Positions 1-7,419 are shown, numbered from the stretch's first letter. The stretch: 7,763 nt of DNA from Deltaproteobacteria bacterium (GCA_020053185.1 JAGVNP010000210.1:1-7763); one strand, 5' to 3'. Numbers and translations: made by a program. Notes: generated by a model not told the origin, from the sequence alone.

Positions 1-2
1 AA

Positions 3-3000
3 ACAAAGAGACAACATACCGTGGTATTCACTACTTATCAGAGTGGTCGATCGATCTCAGGAGCGGTTAAAAAAGCAGGTATAACGTTTGATCTTGGGAT
101 AATGGATGAAGCTCACAAGACAGTAGGAAAAATTGATCATCTTTTCAATTATCTTCTTGATGATAATAATATTTCTATAAAAAAGCGAATTTTCATGACG
201 GCCACTGAACGCCATTATTTGGGGCAAAGTGAACAAATTGCCAGTATGAATGACTTAGGACGTTATGGAGAAACATTTTATCAACTATCTTTCAAGGATG
301 CTCTTGAGTCTGATCCGCCAATATTATCTGATTACAGAATTATAACGATGATCGTTGATAAATCAGAAATATCTGATTTGATAAAGAAAAATATTCTAGT
401 TCGGCCAGACAAGGGAAAGTGGGATCGGGAAGTTGAGGCAGAAATGCTAGCATCAGCAATTGCCCTGCGAAAAGCCATGATGGAACACCCCATTAAACAT
501 GCTGTATCTTTTCATAAAAGTATATCAAGGGCAAAGGCTTTCAAGGAGATGCAGGATAATCTTAGTGATGCATTTCCTTACTATGGGGAGTTGGCAACAC
601 ATCACGTGTCAGGAAAAACACCAACGGGAATACGTGTTCGTGAAATTGAATCCTTCACAAAGGCAAATAGGAGTTTAATAACAAATGCCCGATGTTTAAC
701 TGAAGGCGTGGATGTTCCCAATATTGACTGTGTATTGTTTGCCGATCCAAGAAAAAGCACAGTGGATATTGTGCAAGCGGTAGGACGAGCTTTACGTACT
801 GCTTCGGGAAAGCAACTCGGATATGTTATTGTGCCTATATTAATCGATGGAGAAGCTACTGAAATCGATATTTCTACCATAAAAACGGCTTATACTCCTA
901 TACTGACAGTACTTCGGGCTCTAGCAGCTAACGACGACCGTATAATAGAATACTTCAGAAGTATTTCTATTGGTAGAAAAGCTACGGGCGGACTCATTAA
1001 TATAGACATTGATATACCTGATGGAGTATCCCTTGATGCGGAGAAGTTTGTTAATTCCTTAGAACTGCAACTCTGGTCTCGTCTTGCCAAGCTGTCTTGG
1101 AGACCATTCGAAGAGGCAAGAAGGTTTGTTCTCCAGATTGGACTGAAAAATAATACAGAGTGGCGTAAATTTTGTAAGGGAGAACTTAAAGATAAAGGAA
1201 CGCTACCTGAAGATATCCCTGCTAATCCAAGTCAAGTATATAAGGGCAAAGGTTGGGTTAGCTTTGGTGATTGGTTGGGAACTGGGAATATCTCACCTCT
1301 ATTTAGGCAATTCCGTTCTTTTGAAGAAGCTAGAAAATTTGTTCACCAGCTTGGACTGAAGAATACAGAAGAGTGGCGGAAATTCTGTAAAGGGGAACTT
1401 AAAGAGAAAGGAACATTGCCTGATGATATCCCTGCTAATCCAAATCAGATATATGATGGCAAAGGTTGGGTTAGCCTTGGTGATTGGCTGGGAACTGGAA
1501 CTATCGCAAATCGGTTACGTCAGTATCGTTCTTTTGAAGAAGCCAGAAAATTTGTTCGCCAGCTTAGACTGGAAAATAATACAGAATGGCGCAATTTCTG
1601 CAAAGGGGAACTTAAAGATAAAGGAACACTACCTGAGGATATACCTGCTGCTCCTGATCGATTATATAAGGGTAAGGGATGGGTTGGCTTTGGAGATTGG
1701 CTGGGAACTTGTAATATCTCAGCTGTATTTAGGCATAGTCAGTTCCGTCCTTTTGAAGAAGCCCGTGCTTTTGTTCATCAGCTTGGACTGAAAAGTCAAA
1801 CTGAATGGCGTGAATTTTGTAGGGGAGAACTTAAAGAAAAAGAGACCTTACCTGAAGATATCCCTGCTAGTCCTGTAAAGACGTATAGGGGAAATGGTTG
1901 GGTTAGTTTTGGTGACTGGCTGGGAACTGGTAATATAGCATTCCGATTTAAGCGACACCTTTCTTTTGAAGAGGCAAGAGCCTTTGTTCATCAACTCGGA
2001 CTAAAAAATACAGAAGAGTGGCATAAATTTTGTAAAGGAGAGCTTAAGGATAAAGGAACATTGCCTGATGATATACCCGCTAATCCGAATGAAAAATATA
2101 AAGGGAAAGGATGGGTTAGCTTTGGAGATTGGCTGGGAACTGGAATTGTTGCACCTCGGTTACGTCAGTATCGTTCTTTTGAAGAAGCAAGAGCTTTTGT
2201 TCGGGGGCTTGAATTAAGAAGTAGTGCAGAGTGGCGTAAATTTTGTAAGGGAGAACTTAAAGATAAAGGGACATTACCTAAAGATATCCCTGCTAATCCT
2301 AGGTCATATAAGGGAAAGGGATGGGTTAGCATGGGCGACTGGTTAGGAACTGGAACTGTCGCATCTTGGTTACGTCAGTATCGTTCTTTTGGAGAAGCCA
2401 GGAAGTTTGTTCATCAGCTTAGACTGAAAAATGTAGAAGAGTGGCGTAAATTTTGTAAAGGAGAACTTAAAGGTAAGGGAAAAATACCTGAAGATATCCC
2501 TGTTGTTCCTTATCAATCATATAAGGGAAAGGGATGGATTAGCTTTGGAGATTGGCTTGGAACTGGCAATATTTCAAATCGATCTAGGCATTACCGACCA
2601 TTCATAGAGGCAAGAGCCTTTGTTCATCAACTCGGTCTAAAAAATACAGAAGAGTGGCATAAATTTTGTAAAGGAGAACTTAAAGGTAAGGGAAAATTAC
2701 CTGAAGATATCCCTACTAATCCGAATCAAAAATATAAAGGGGAAGGATGGGTTAGCTTTGGAGATTGGCTGGGAACTGGCTATGTCGCACATCAGCTTAG
2801 GCACTACCGATCTTTTGGAGACGCCAGGAAGTTTGTTCATAAGCTTGGACTGAAAAATGTAGCAGAGTGGCGCAAATTTTGTAAGGGAGAACTTAAAGGT
2901 AAGGGAAAAATGCCTGAAGATATACCTGCCGATCCTAGAAAAATCTATAAGACAAAGGGTTGGAGGGGAATGAGGGACTGGCTTGATTCATTATACACTA

Positions 3001-3029
3001 AAACTTCGTCACCTAAGGAAAGAATTTAA
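3..3029 (+). CDS. SF2 (DEAH) helicase with nine C-terminal INT_rpt-like repeats, 5'-truncated
   Basis: The reading frame is open to the left edge (TKRQHT precedes the GTG at 21), so the true start and Walker A motif lie upstream. Residues below count from that GTG. Visible helicase signatures are VVFTTYQS (about 1-8), Walker B DEAH (29-32, nt 105-116), motif III TAT (60-62), motif V region NARCLTEGVDVP (222-233) and motif VI QAVGRALR (252-259). The wording (SMND..YG..F..LSF, then SDYRI, then ARCLTEGVDVP..D.VLFADPRKS) matches the large 'predicted helicase' group (COG4889-like), whose members often carry an N-terminal nuclease-like domain; none is visible here. After a linker, nine repeats fill residues 361 to about 989. 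They match from memory the phage-integrase repeat unit (Pfam INT_rpt). ATP-dependent nucleic-acid translocation is inferred from the family; the repeats' role is unknown. The gene is AT-rich and converges on a core operon, suggesting horizontally acquired cargo, perhaps for defence or a mobile element. Confidence 0.85.
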   Translation, partial: TKRQHTVVFTTYQSGRSISGAVKKAGITFDLGIMDEAHKTVGKIDHLFNYLLDDNNISIKKRIFMTATERHYLGQSEQIASMNDLGRYGETFYQLSFKDALESDPPILSDYRIITMIVDKSEISDLIKKNILVRPDKGKWDREVEAEMLASAIALRKAMMEHPIKHAVSFHKSISRAKAFKEMQDNLSDAFPYYGELATHHVSGKTPTGIRVREIESFTKANRSLITNARCLTEGVDVPNIDCVLFADPRKSTVDIVQAVGRALRTASGKQLGYVIVPILIDGEATEIDISTIKTAYTPILTVLRALAANDDRIIEYFRSISIGRKATGGLINIDIDIPDGVSLDAEKFVNSLELQLWSRLAKLSWRPFEEARRFVLQIGLKNNTEWRKFCKGELKDKGTLPEDIPANPSQVYKGKGWVSFGDWLGTGNISPLFRQFRSFEEARKFVHQLGLKNTEEWRKFCKGELKEKGTLPDDIPANPNQIYDGKGWVSLGDWLGTGTIANRLRQYRSFEEARKFVRQLRLENNTEWRNFCKGELKDKGTLPEDIPAAPDRLYKGKGWVGFGDWLGTCNISAVFRHSQFRPFEEARAFVHQLGLKSQTEWREFCRGELKEKETLPEDIPASPVKTYRGNGWVSFGDWLGTGNIAFRFKRHLSFEEARAFVHQLGLKNTEEWHKFCKGELKDKGTLPDDIPANPNEKYKGKGWVSFGDWLGTGIVAPRLRQYRSFEEARAFVRGLELRSSAEWRKFCKGELKDKGTLPKDIPANPRSYKGKGWVSMGDWLGTGTVASWLRQYRSFGEARKFVHQLRLKNVEEWRKFCKGELKGKGKIPEDIPVVPYQSYKGKGWISFGDWLGTGNISNRSRHYRPFIEARAFVHQLGLKNTEEWHKFCKGELKGKGKLPEDIPTNPNQKYKGEGWVSFGDWLGTGYVAHQLRHYRSFGDARKFVHKLGLKNVAEWRKFCKGELKGKGKMPEDIPADPRKIYKTKGWRGMRDWLDSLYTKTSSPKERI
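1101..2987 (+). repeat. Nine tandem ~213-bp coding repeats (71 aa each)
   Basis: Units start at 1101, 1314, 1527, 1746, 1959, 2172, 2382, 2595 and 2808. All are 213 bp except the third (219, with inserted HSQ-like residues), the sixth (210) and the last, which is partial. Each encodes [RS]FEEAR.FV..LGLK, then EWRKFCKGELK.KG, then LPEDIPANP, then YKGKGWVSFGDWLGTG. Aromatic and Gly positions (W, FC, GW, GDWLGTG) are invariant or nearly so. The last unit is degenerate (RDWLDSL instead of GDWLGTG) and looks like a C-terminal cap. Units 1-6 mostly carry KDKGT or KEKGT, while units 7-9 carry KGKGK, so the array has at least two sub-lineages. The similarity extends to the nucleotide level. Confidence 0.95.
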
Positions 3030-3052
3030 TTGAGGCCATCTCGCCTTAAGAC

Positions 3053-3089
3053 AAAAAGTTACGATCTCTTGCCAATATAGAGACTTTTT
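3053..3089. terminator. Candidate weak bidirectional terminator between convergent genes
   Basis: AAAAAGT (3053-3059) is complementary to ACTTTTT (3083-3089). Inside it TCTCT (3065-3069) can pair with AGAGA (3079-3083) around a 9-nt loop. Read either way, a hairpin is followed by a run of five T, which suits the end of the + strand helicase gene (stop 3027-3029) and of the - strand operon (stop 3163-3165). The stem is AT-rich and interrupted by a left-side bulge, so it would be a weak intrinsic terminator at best. Confidence 0.35.
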
Positions 3090-3136
3090 CCAAACTTCAA
3101 AAATCCTCTCCACCTAATGAAGCAGGGGGAGAATAT

Positions 3137-3153
3137 GTAGGATTTGAACCTCG
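3137..3153 (-). other. tRNA T-arm-like fragment, possible attachment-site remnant
   Basis: On the - strand this reads CGAGG TTCAAAT CCTAC. GGTTCAAATCC fits the bacterial tRNA T-stem/loop consensus exactly, but only the inner three base pairs of the stem form. There is no acceptor plus CCA at the right distance, and no tRNA body on the 5' side, where the preceding gene's coding end lies. It is therefore not a functional tRNA. It could be the displaced 3' end of a tRNA left by integration of the helicase-bearing element, or a chance match. Confidence 0.25.
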
Positions 3154-3162
3154 GTAATAGGA

Positions 3163-4434
3163 TCAGCGATCCTTGATCTTCTCTATTATCGAGGTGGTGG
3201 AAAAACCGTCTTCAAACGCCAGGGAGATTACTTTTCCACCATATGATTTCACTATGTCCCCGCCCACTATCTGATCCGGCTTCCAGTCTCCGCCTTTTAC
3301 CAGCACATCCGGCTTAACAGCTGAGATGAGTTCATATGGCGTATCCTGATCAAAAATCGTTACAAAATCTATCATCTCGAGAGCAGACATCACTGCTGCG
3401 CGTGCATCCTGGTTGTTTATTGGCCTGCCTTCTCCTTTCAACCTTTTTACCGAGGTATCTGAGTTAAGGCCTATCACAAGATAGTCGCCCAATGCCCTTG
3501 CCTTCTTAAGATAAGAGATATGACCAAGATGCAGTATGTCAAAACACCCGTTTGTGAAAACAATTTTTGATCCATGTTTTCTCAATGTCTCAACTTTTTT
3601 TGAAATCTCTTCTATCCCAACCACCTTTTGCTGAAAAAGAAATTCTTCCGGCCATGACCTGCCTGCAAGTTTGGCAGTGTAGACTCCCATTGTTTTATAA
3701 AGATCCAAAAGGTCTGGAAAGCTTTTATTAATGGCCTCGATATGCGCCCGCACTGTACTCCAATCACCTCTCTGCACAGGCCCGGTAAGCGCAGCCTTTT
3801 CATTGGCAGCAATGTTTGCAACAGTGCCTTTCAGTAGAGGAATAAGAACACCCGGCCCTATGCCTATTGTCCTCAACATATCTGAAGCATGGGCTGCAAT
3901 GCTTACTACATAGTTCGATGCCATTACTGCTGCTGCGTGATAAAGAGTTTTATCTTCCTTGGCGATCTCTATGATCCGATCAGTGATCGAGCTTAAAATA
4001 TCTCTTGCCGTAGCGCATGCATTTTTGCTTCCCTCGACAGTAAAGTAACTCTCCAACAGCGCATTCTTTGCCCTGGAAGGATCTGCGATAGATTGAATAG
4101 GATGAAGACTTGCCACCTCTCCGCCAAGCCCGGCAATTGCAGAAAGCGCATCCGAGGAAAGCTGGCCACTCATATGGAAAAACACCTTGCCCTTGCACCT
4201 GTCCCGCCATCTCTCAGCAATCTGCTTAGCTACCTCTGATATATGCATATCAGGCACAGTAATGAGAATAACATCCGCATTTCCAGGTGTTTCGGGAAGG
4301 GTTTCGTAAGCAACAATCTCCATATTCTTTTTTGAGGTTACAGTCCATGATATTTTGTAGCCCTTCTCCCGCAAGAGGGAGAGCATTGCGCTTCCAACCT
4401 TACCAAGACCGATAATCCCAAAGTTATGCTTCAT
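3163..4434 (-). CDS. rfaE2: DUF2520/Rossmann oxidoreductase fused to RfaE2-type heptose-1-phosphate nucleotidyltransferase
   Basis: This is a 423-residue, two-domain protein in one uninterrupted frame. Residues 1 to about 270 are an NAD(P)-binding Rossmann domain (FGIIGLGKVGSAM, glycine motif at 9-14) followed by an all-helical DUF2520-type domain, with the family hallmarks HMSG (87-90), LHPIQS (110-115), YHAAAVMASNY (165-175) and ALTGPVQRGD (215-224). The substrate is unknown; relatives have been linked to ketopantoate-reductase-like chemistry. Residues about 275-423 are an RfaE2/HldE C-terminal domain: FTNGCFDILHLGH with nucleotide-binding HLGH (302-305), GLNSD, GEGRPIN, PDVLVKGGDW and GFSTTSII. 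That domain normally transfers AMP to D-glycero-beta-D-manno-heptose 1-phosphate, giving ADP-heptose for LPS core. Its kinase partner (RfaE1) is not in the window. I chose the ATG at 4434 because GAGGAAGGTG lies 6 nt upstream and the Rossmann strand begins there; the longer frame to 4542 would overlap the previous gene extensively. It overlaps that gene by 11 nt, so translation is probably coupled. Confidence 0.88.
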   Translation of the reverse strand: MKHNFGIIGLGKVGSAMLSLLREKGYKISWTVTSKKNMEIVAYETLPETPGNADVILITVPDMHISEVAKQIAERWRDRCKGKVFFHMSGQLSSDALSAIAGLGGEVASLHPIQSIADPSRAKNALLESYFTVEGSKNACATARDILSSITDRIIEIAKEDKTLYHAAAVMASNYVVSIAAHASDMLRTIGIGPGVLIPLLKGTVANIAANEKAALTGPVQRGDWSTVRAHIEAINKSFPDLLDLYKTMGVYTAKLAGRSWPEEFLFQQKVVGIEEISKKVETLRKHGSKIVFTNGCFDILHLGHISYLKKARALGDYLVIGLNSDTSVKRLKGEGRPINNQDARAAVMSALEMIDFVTIFDQDTPYELISAVKPDVLVKGGDWKPDQIVGGDIVKSYGGKVISLAFEDGFSTTSIIEKIKDR

Positions 4435-5314
4435 CAAAAACACCTTCCTCTTGTAGCTTTTGATATTTATCCCAATCAATAGCATATTTAACGCTGTTTG
4501 CGCTCTCGTGAAGCATTTCTCTATATTCATCGCAAGAAACATATTCCTTAAGTCTGTCTGAGATCGGATATACCTGCTCGCTGGGCCTCATCAGCTCAGG
4601 CTCGCCTGTAATCTCATTTATAAGGCATCCATAGGATATGGCATATGAGACATCAGATAAAGGTTTATCCTTGAAATCCCGCATCATGGCTATTACCTTG
4701 CCGCCGTCAATTGGAGAAAAGAAAGAGTACATCTTCGAATAAATCACTGCCCCGTGGTAATGCTCGGGGATATCGAGAATCGCCTCCCTCTCCACTGAAG
4801 ACGCCAGGCTAAACAATATTTCCTGCACTTTTCTTAAGCCTCCGAGACCAGGATACATCTGGCTAGGCAACTTAGGCCTGTCTTTACTGAAACTCTCTTT
4901 TGGGCTTTGCAGCGAAAGCCATTCTATGGTGAGTGTGGAAAATCCTTTACTCAAATCAATGCTCTTCAAAAAAGTTTTCTTGGGCTTAAATACGCTTTCT
5001 CTCACCAAAAGTTCTATGAGGCGGGTATCCTTATCCATCCGATCAAAATTAATATATAGTCTGGATACATACATTTCGTTTCTTGAAACCGTAATAATGA
5101 GATCGTGGTATCCTTTTGCGTGAAGAATATCAAGAACGCCCTTCTTGGAGAGAAGATCCATTATATCATCCTGATTGTATAGGCCCAGAAAGAGATCGGA
5201 TTTTCCCCTCTCATCCTTTCTGTACAATGTGCCGGGCACATCGACATCAGGAAATACTTCTTCAAGATATAGGGGAGATTTTTTTGAGTGAAGACGCCCT
5301 CTTCTCCTTCTCAC
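4424..5314 (-). CDS. Conserved-looking hypothetical protein, possibly GNAT-like
   Basis: I do not recognise this 296-residue cytoplasmic protein. It has no signal peptide or membrane segment. It opens with a strongly basic stretch (MRRRRGRLHSKK). The most motif-like part is PGLGG (155-159), a helix-like run, then IPEHYHGAVIYSKMYSFFSP (182-201). This layout recalls the acetyl-CoA loop and following strand/helix of GNAT acetyltransferases, but the match is loose and no function should be assigned from it. The GTG start at 5314 is preceded by AGGGAGAG about 7 nt upstream. It overlaps the comF stop by 4 nt (GTGA), and its TAA stop lies 10 nt inside the downstream fusion gene. The position implies co-translation with comF and the DUF2520-RfaE2 gene; what links them functionally is unclear. 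Confidence 0.75.
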   Translation of the reverse strand: MRRRRGRLHSKKSPLYLEEVFPDVDVPGTLYRKDERGKSDLFLGLYNQDDIMDLLSKKGVLDILHAKGYHDLIITVSRNEMYVSRLYINFDRMDKDTRLIELLVRESVFKPKKTFLKSIDLSKGFSTLTIEWLSLQSPKESFSKDRPKLPSQMYPGLGGLRKVQEILFSLASSVEREAILDIPEHYHGAVIYSKMYSFFSPIDGGKVIAMMRDFKDKPLSDVSYAISYGCLINEITGEPELMRPSEQVYPISDRLKEYVSCDEYREMLHESANSVKYAIDWDKYQKLQEEGVFDEA

Positions 5315-6036
5315 TGCACCACTCTCCCTACACCGGCAACAAGCACATAGCGCGCACCTGCTTTTTTCAGGACACGAGCCACCTCTTTTGCTGTGGCTCC
5401 GGTAGTGATCACATCATCCACGACAAGAACTGACTTTCCTTCCACTCCATTTGCCTTAAAAGAACCCCTCACATTTTTCAATCTTTGTTTCTGATTAAGA
5501 CCAACCTGGGGATCGGTTCTCCTGGTCTTTTTGAGAGCATCAAACCTTATCCTGACCCCCATATATTTACCCAGTTCGCTTGCAATGAGCGATGCCTGAT
5601 TAAAGCCTCTTGTTGCAAGCCGGGTCCAGTGAAGAGGCACAAATGTTATCTGATCTATATCAGCATCCTTGGGCAGACTGTCATACAAGATCCTGGCAAG
5701 AACCTTTTTGAATGCGGTTTTTCTATGATACTTGAATGAATGAATAACATCCTTCAGCACCCCTTCAAAGCAGGCAGCACCCAAAAGCCTGTCGAATGCC
5801 GGAGGATCAGCCTGGCACGAAATACATATTCCAGGGCTTCCAATCGCCCTCCCGCACACATCACATACGGGTTCTGAAATTGGTTTTATTTGAGACATGC
5901 ATGAGGAACATATCCCGTGATTCACTTCTCCAAACTCATTACAGATAAAACATCTTGATGGAATAAAATTTTCATAAAAAAATCTCAGCATGACACTCAA
6001 GATACCATACTTGCGGCATATATCACAACAATGCAT
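5311..6036 (-). CDS. comF: ComF family protein (double zinc ribbon + phosphoribosyltransferase fold)
   Basis: The protein has 241 residues, the usual ComF length. Four CxxC pairs at 29/32, 43/46, 58/61 and 71/74 form the N-terminal double zinc ribbon. The phosphoribosyltransferase-like part carries VPLHWTRLATRGFNQA (133-148) and the PRPP-loop motif VLVVDDVITTGATA (203-216). In naturally competent bacteria ComF acts in the cytoplasm on incoming single-stranded DNA; many non-competent lineages also keep it, so competence should not be inferred from this gene alone. Start choice is uncertain. The ATG at 6036 has GAGGAG only 2 nt upstream (GAGG at 4 nt), while an internal ATG at 5991 (MLRFFYENFIPSRC) matches where most ComF proteins begin but has only a poor ribosome site. 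It is the first gene of a - strand operon and its TGA overlaps the next gene's GTG. Confidence 0.92.
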   Translation of the reverse strand: MHCCDICRKYGILSVMLRFFYENFIPSRCFICNEFGEVNHGICSSCMSQIKPISEPVCDVCGRAIGSPGICISCQADPPAFDRLLGAACFEGVLKDVIHSFKYHRKTAFKKVLARILYDSLPKDADIDQITFVPLHWTRLATRGFNQASLIASELGKYMGVRIRFDALKKTRRTDPQVGLNQKQRLKNVRGSFKANGVEGKSVLVVDDVITTGATAKEVARVLKKAGARYVLVAGVGRVVQ

Positions 6037-6072
6037 CGCTCCTCATTTAATTAAAATCTTCGTCCCTAAAAA

Positions 6073-6082
6073 ATTTGCAAAT
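6073..6082. promoter_or_regulatory. Perfect 10-bp palindrome in divergent promoter region
   Basis: ATTTGCAAAT is self-complementary and lies between the divergent comF and aldolase genes (spacer 6037-6135). The embedded TTGCAA (6075-6080) could be a -35-like hexamer for the aldolase, followed after 17 nt by TAAAAA (6098-6103); each matches the sigma-70 consensus at only 4 of 6 positions. Downstream, ATGGG (6092-6096) and CCCAT (6110-6114) can form a small hairpin before the ribosome site. An operator role is possible but unproven; AT-rich palindromes of this size also arise by chance. Confidence 0.25.
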
Positions 6083-6135
6083 AAAATACAAATGGGTTAA
6101 AAAGGTATGCCCATCTTCAAGAAAGGAGATTTTTT

Positions 6136-7419
6136 ATGGTTTCAAAAGCATCTTCATCAGACTTTATAAAAGCACTTGAGATTGGACGTCCGCCAAACAT
6201 AAAAAAACTCTTCCCAAACTCCAAGGCCCTGATCGTGAGCGGGAAAGTAATTGATAGGGCAATGCGGAAAAAAAGCGCGGCAATGACTATTGCTGCAAAT
6301 GTCAGAGGTTCTGTTCTCATAAAAGGAGTTCTCAGGGCTGCACAGAGAGCAAATGCAGCAGTTATAATCGAAATCGCAAAATCCGAAAGCACCTATTGCC
6401 CAATCAACCTATGGAATATAGCAACTCATGTGGATGCCGTCTGCAATGAGCTTGGCATAACAATACCTGTTGCCGTACATGCCGACCACTATGGCTTGAA
6501 GAGCCAGGCAGATGTTGAGGCTGCCAAAGTAGAGATACCAACACTATTTGATGCAGGCATCACTTCTATTGCAATCGACGCATCCCATATGCCTGATGAC
6601 AAAAACCTGCTCGCCAATATCGCGCTCAATCCATTCATTCCAAAATGGGCAGGTTATGAAACCGAGGTCGGTGAAATCAAGGGAAAAGCAGGACTCTCCA
6701 CTGTTGAAGAAGCCCTGTTCCTTATCCAGGGGCTAAACGCTCATAGGATGTACCCTGACTGGATTGCGCTGAATAACGGCACTACGCACGGGATCGAGGC
6801 AAGCGATGCAGGAATTCAGGTTGAGCTTACAAAGCAGATCCATGCAGCCATTGATAAATACGGGCTCTCAGGCGCGCAGCATGGCACTTCCGGAAATAAT
6901 TCAGACCGCCTGAGAAGGATCGCAAAGGAGACTCATACCACAAAGGCAAATGTGGCAACTGCCCTGCAAATGATCTCATGGGGTGTGAAGGTAAATGAAT
7001 ATGGTAATGCCTTCCTGGATAAGGATGGTCAGTTCATAAAACTTTCTAATTCAGGGATCACTGATCCTCTTTGGGCCGAGATGACAGCCTATGCGCAGTC
7101 AAAAAGCCTCAAGGGAGGAGATTACAAAAAACTCAATCTCCCATTTGAGATAAAAATCCTGGCCCAGCCCAGGGAAGTGAGAGAAAATATGGCAAGCGCA
7201 GTGGAAGAATTCACCTTTGGTCTCCTTACCCAGGTATTCAATGCAAAAGACACTGCGCCGCTGGCAATTGAAGCGATCATGAAGGCTGGTTCTTATGATC
7301 TTGGCCCGAAAGGAAGTCCGATTGAGGACCCGAACGAATGGACTGAGGAAAAGATCACATCAAAGGCAGCAAAAATAAACAGGACTGCAAGCGATCCTCA
7401 CGCCGACTATAGCGACTGA
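6136..7419 (+). CDS. fba: Class II fructose-1,6-bisphosphate aldolase family protein (long form)
   Basis: A zinc-dependent class II aldolase. The family cleaves fructose 1,6-bisphosphate to glyceraldehyde 3-phosphate and dihydroxyacetone phosphate (glycolysis/gluconeogenesis) in the cytoplasm. The catalytic layout is intact: VAVHADH (112-118, catalytic Asp117 and zinc His118), AIDASH (146-151), TEVGEIKG (176-183), NNGTTHG (213-219, zinc His218) and AQHGTSGNN (247-255, zinc His249). At 427 residues it is longer than the usual ~300-360; the extra length lies in an N-terminal ~50 residues and a C-terminal extension past about 330. Substrate may differ from fructose bisphosphate (tagatose-bisphosphate and related aldolases share this fold), so the symbol is a best guess. 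AAAGGAG (6122-6128) sits 7 nt before the ATG. It is divergent from comF, and no clear terminator follows: a short CCTG/CAGG hairpin at 7424-7437 lacks a T tract. Confidence 0.88.
   Translation: MVSKASSSDFIKALEIGRPPNIKKLFPNSKALIVSGKVIDRAMRKKSAAMTIAANVRGSVLIKGVLRAAQRANAAVIIEIAKSESTYCPINLWNIATHVDAVCNELGITIPVAVHADHYGLKSQADVEAAKVEIPTLFDAGITSIAIDASHMPDDKNLLANIALNPFIPKWAGYETEVGEIKGKAGLSTVEEALFLIQGLNAHRMYPDWIALNNGTTHGIEASDAGIQVELTKQIHAAIDKYGLSGAQHGTSGNNSDRLRRIAKETHTTKANVATALQMISWGVKVNEYGNAFLDKDGQFIKLSNSGITDPLWAEMTAYAQSKSLKGGDYKKLNLPFEIKILAQPREVRENMASAVEEFTFGLLTQVFNAKDTAPLAIEAIMKAGSYDLGPKGSPIEDPNEWTEEKITSKAAKINRTASDPHADYSD

Noticed and set aside
1423..1791. 122-codon open frame on the + strand inside the helicase gene
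   Set aside because: It is the out-of-frame translation of the 213-bp repeats. Repeat units are multiples of 3, so an alternative frame stays open over several units. No ribosome site or recognisable protein.
1101..2987. CRISPR array
   Set aside because: The repeat period is 213 bp with divergence spread over the whole unit and an intact reading frame. There are no short identical repeats separated by unique spacers.
3130..3200. A complete tRNA gene on the - strand
   Set aside because: Only a T-arm-like piece is present. The T-stem is half paired, there is no acceptor pairing or CCA, and the bases where the tRNA body should be are the coding end of the rfaE2 fusion.
3612..3821. 69-codon - strand frame within the rfaE2 fusion, and other small frames at 3731-3913, 3980-4210, 4926-5123, 5116-5433, 5485-5739, 6117-6392 and 6548-6736
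   Set aside because: All lie inside well-supported genes in other frames, show no family signature and have no convincing ribosome site.
4435..4542. 36-codon N-terminal extension of the DUF2520-RfaE2 gene
   Set aside because: It would overlap the upstream gene extensively and precede the natural Rossmann beta strand. The ATG at 4434 has a good ribosome site (GAGGAAGGTG) and begins directly at the domain.
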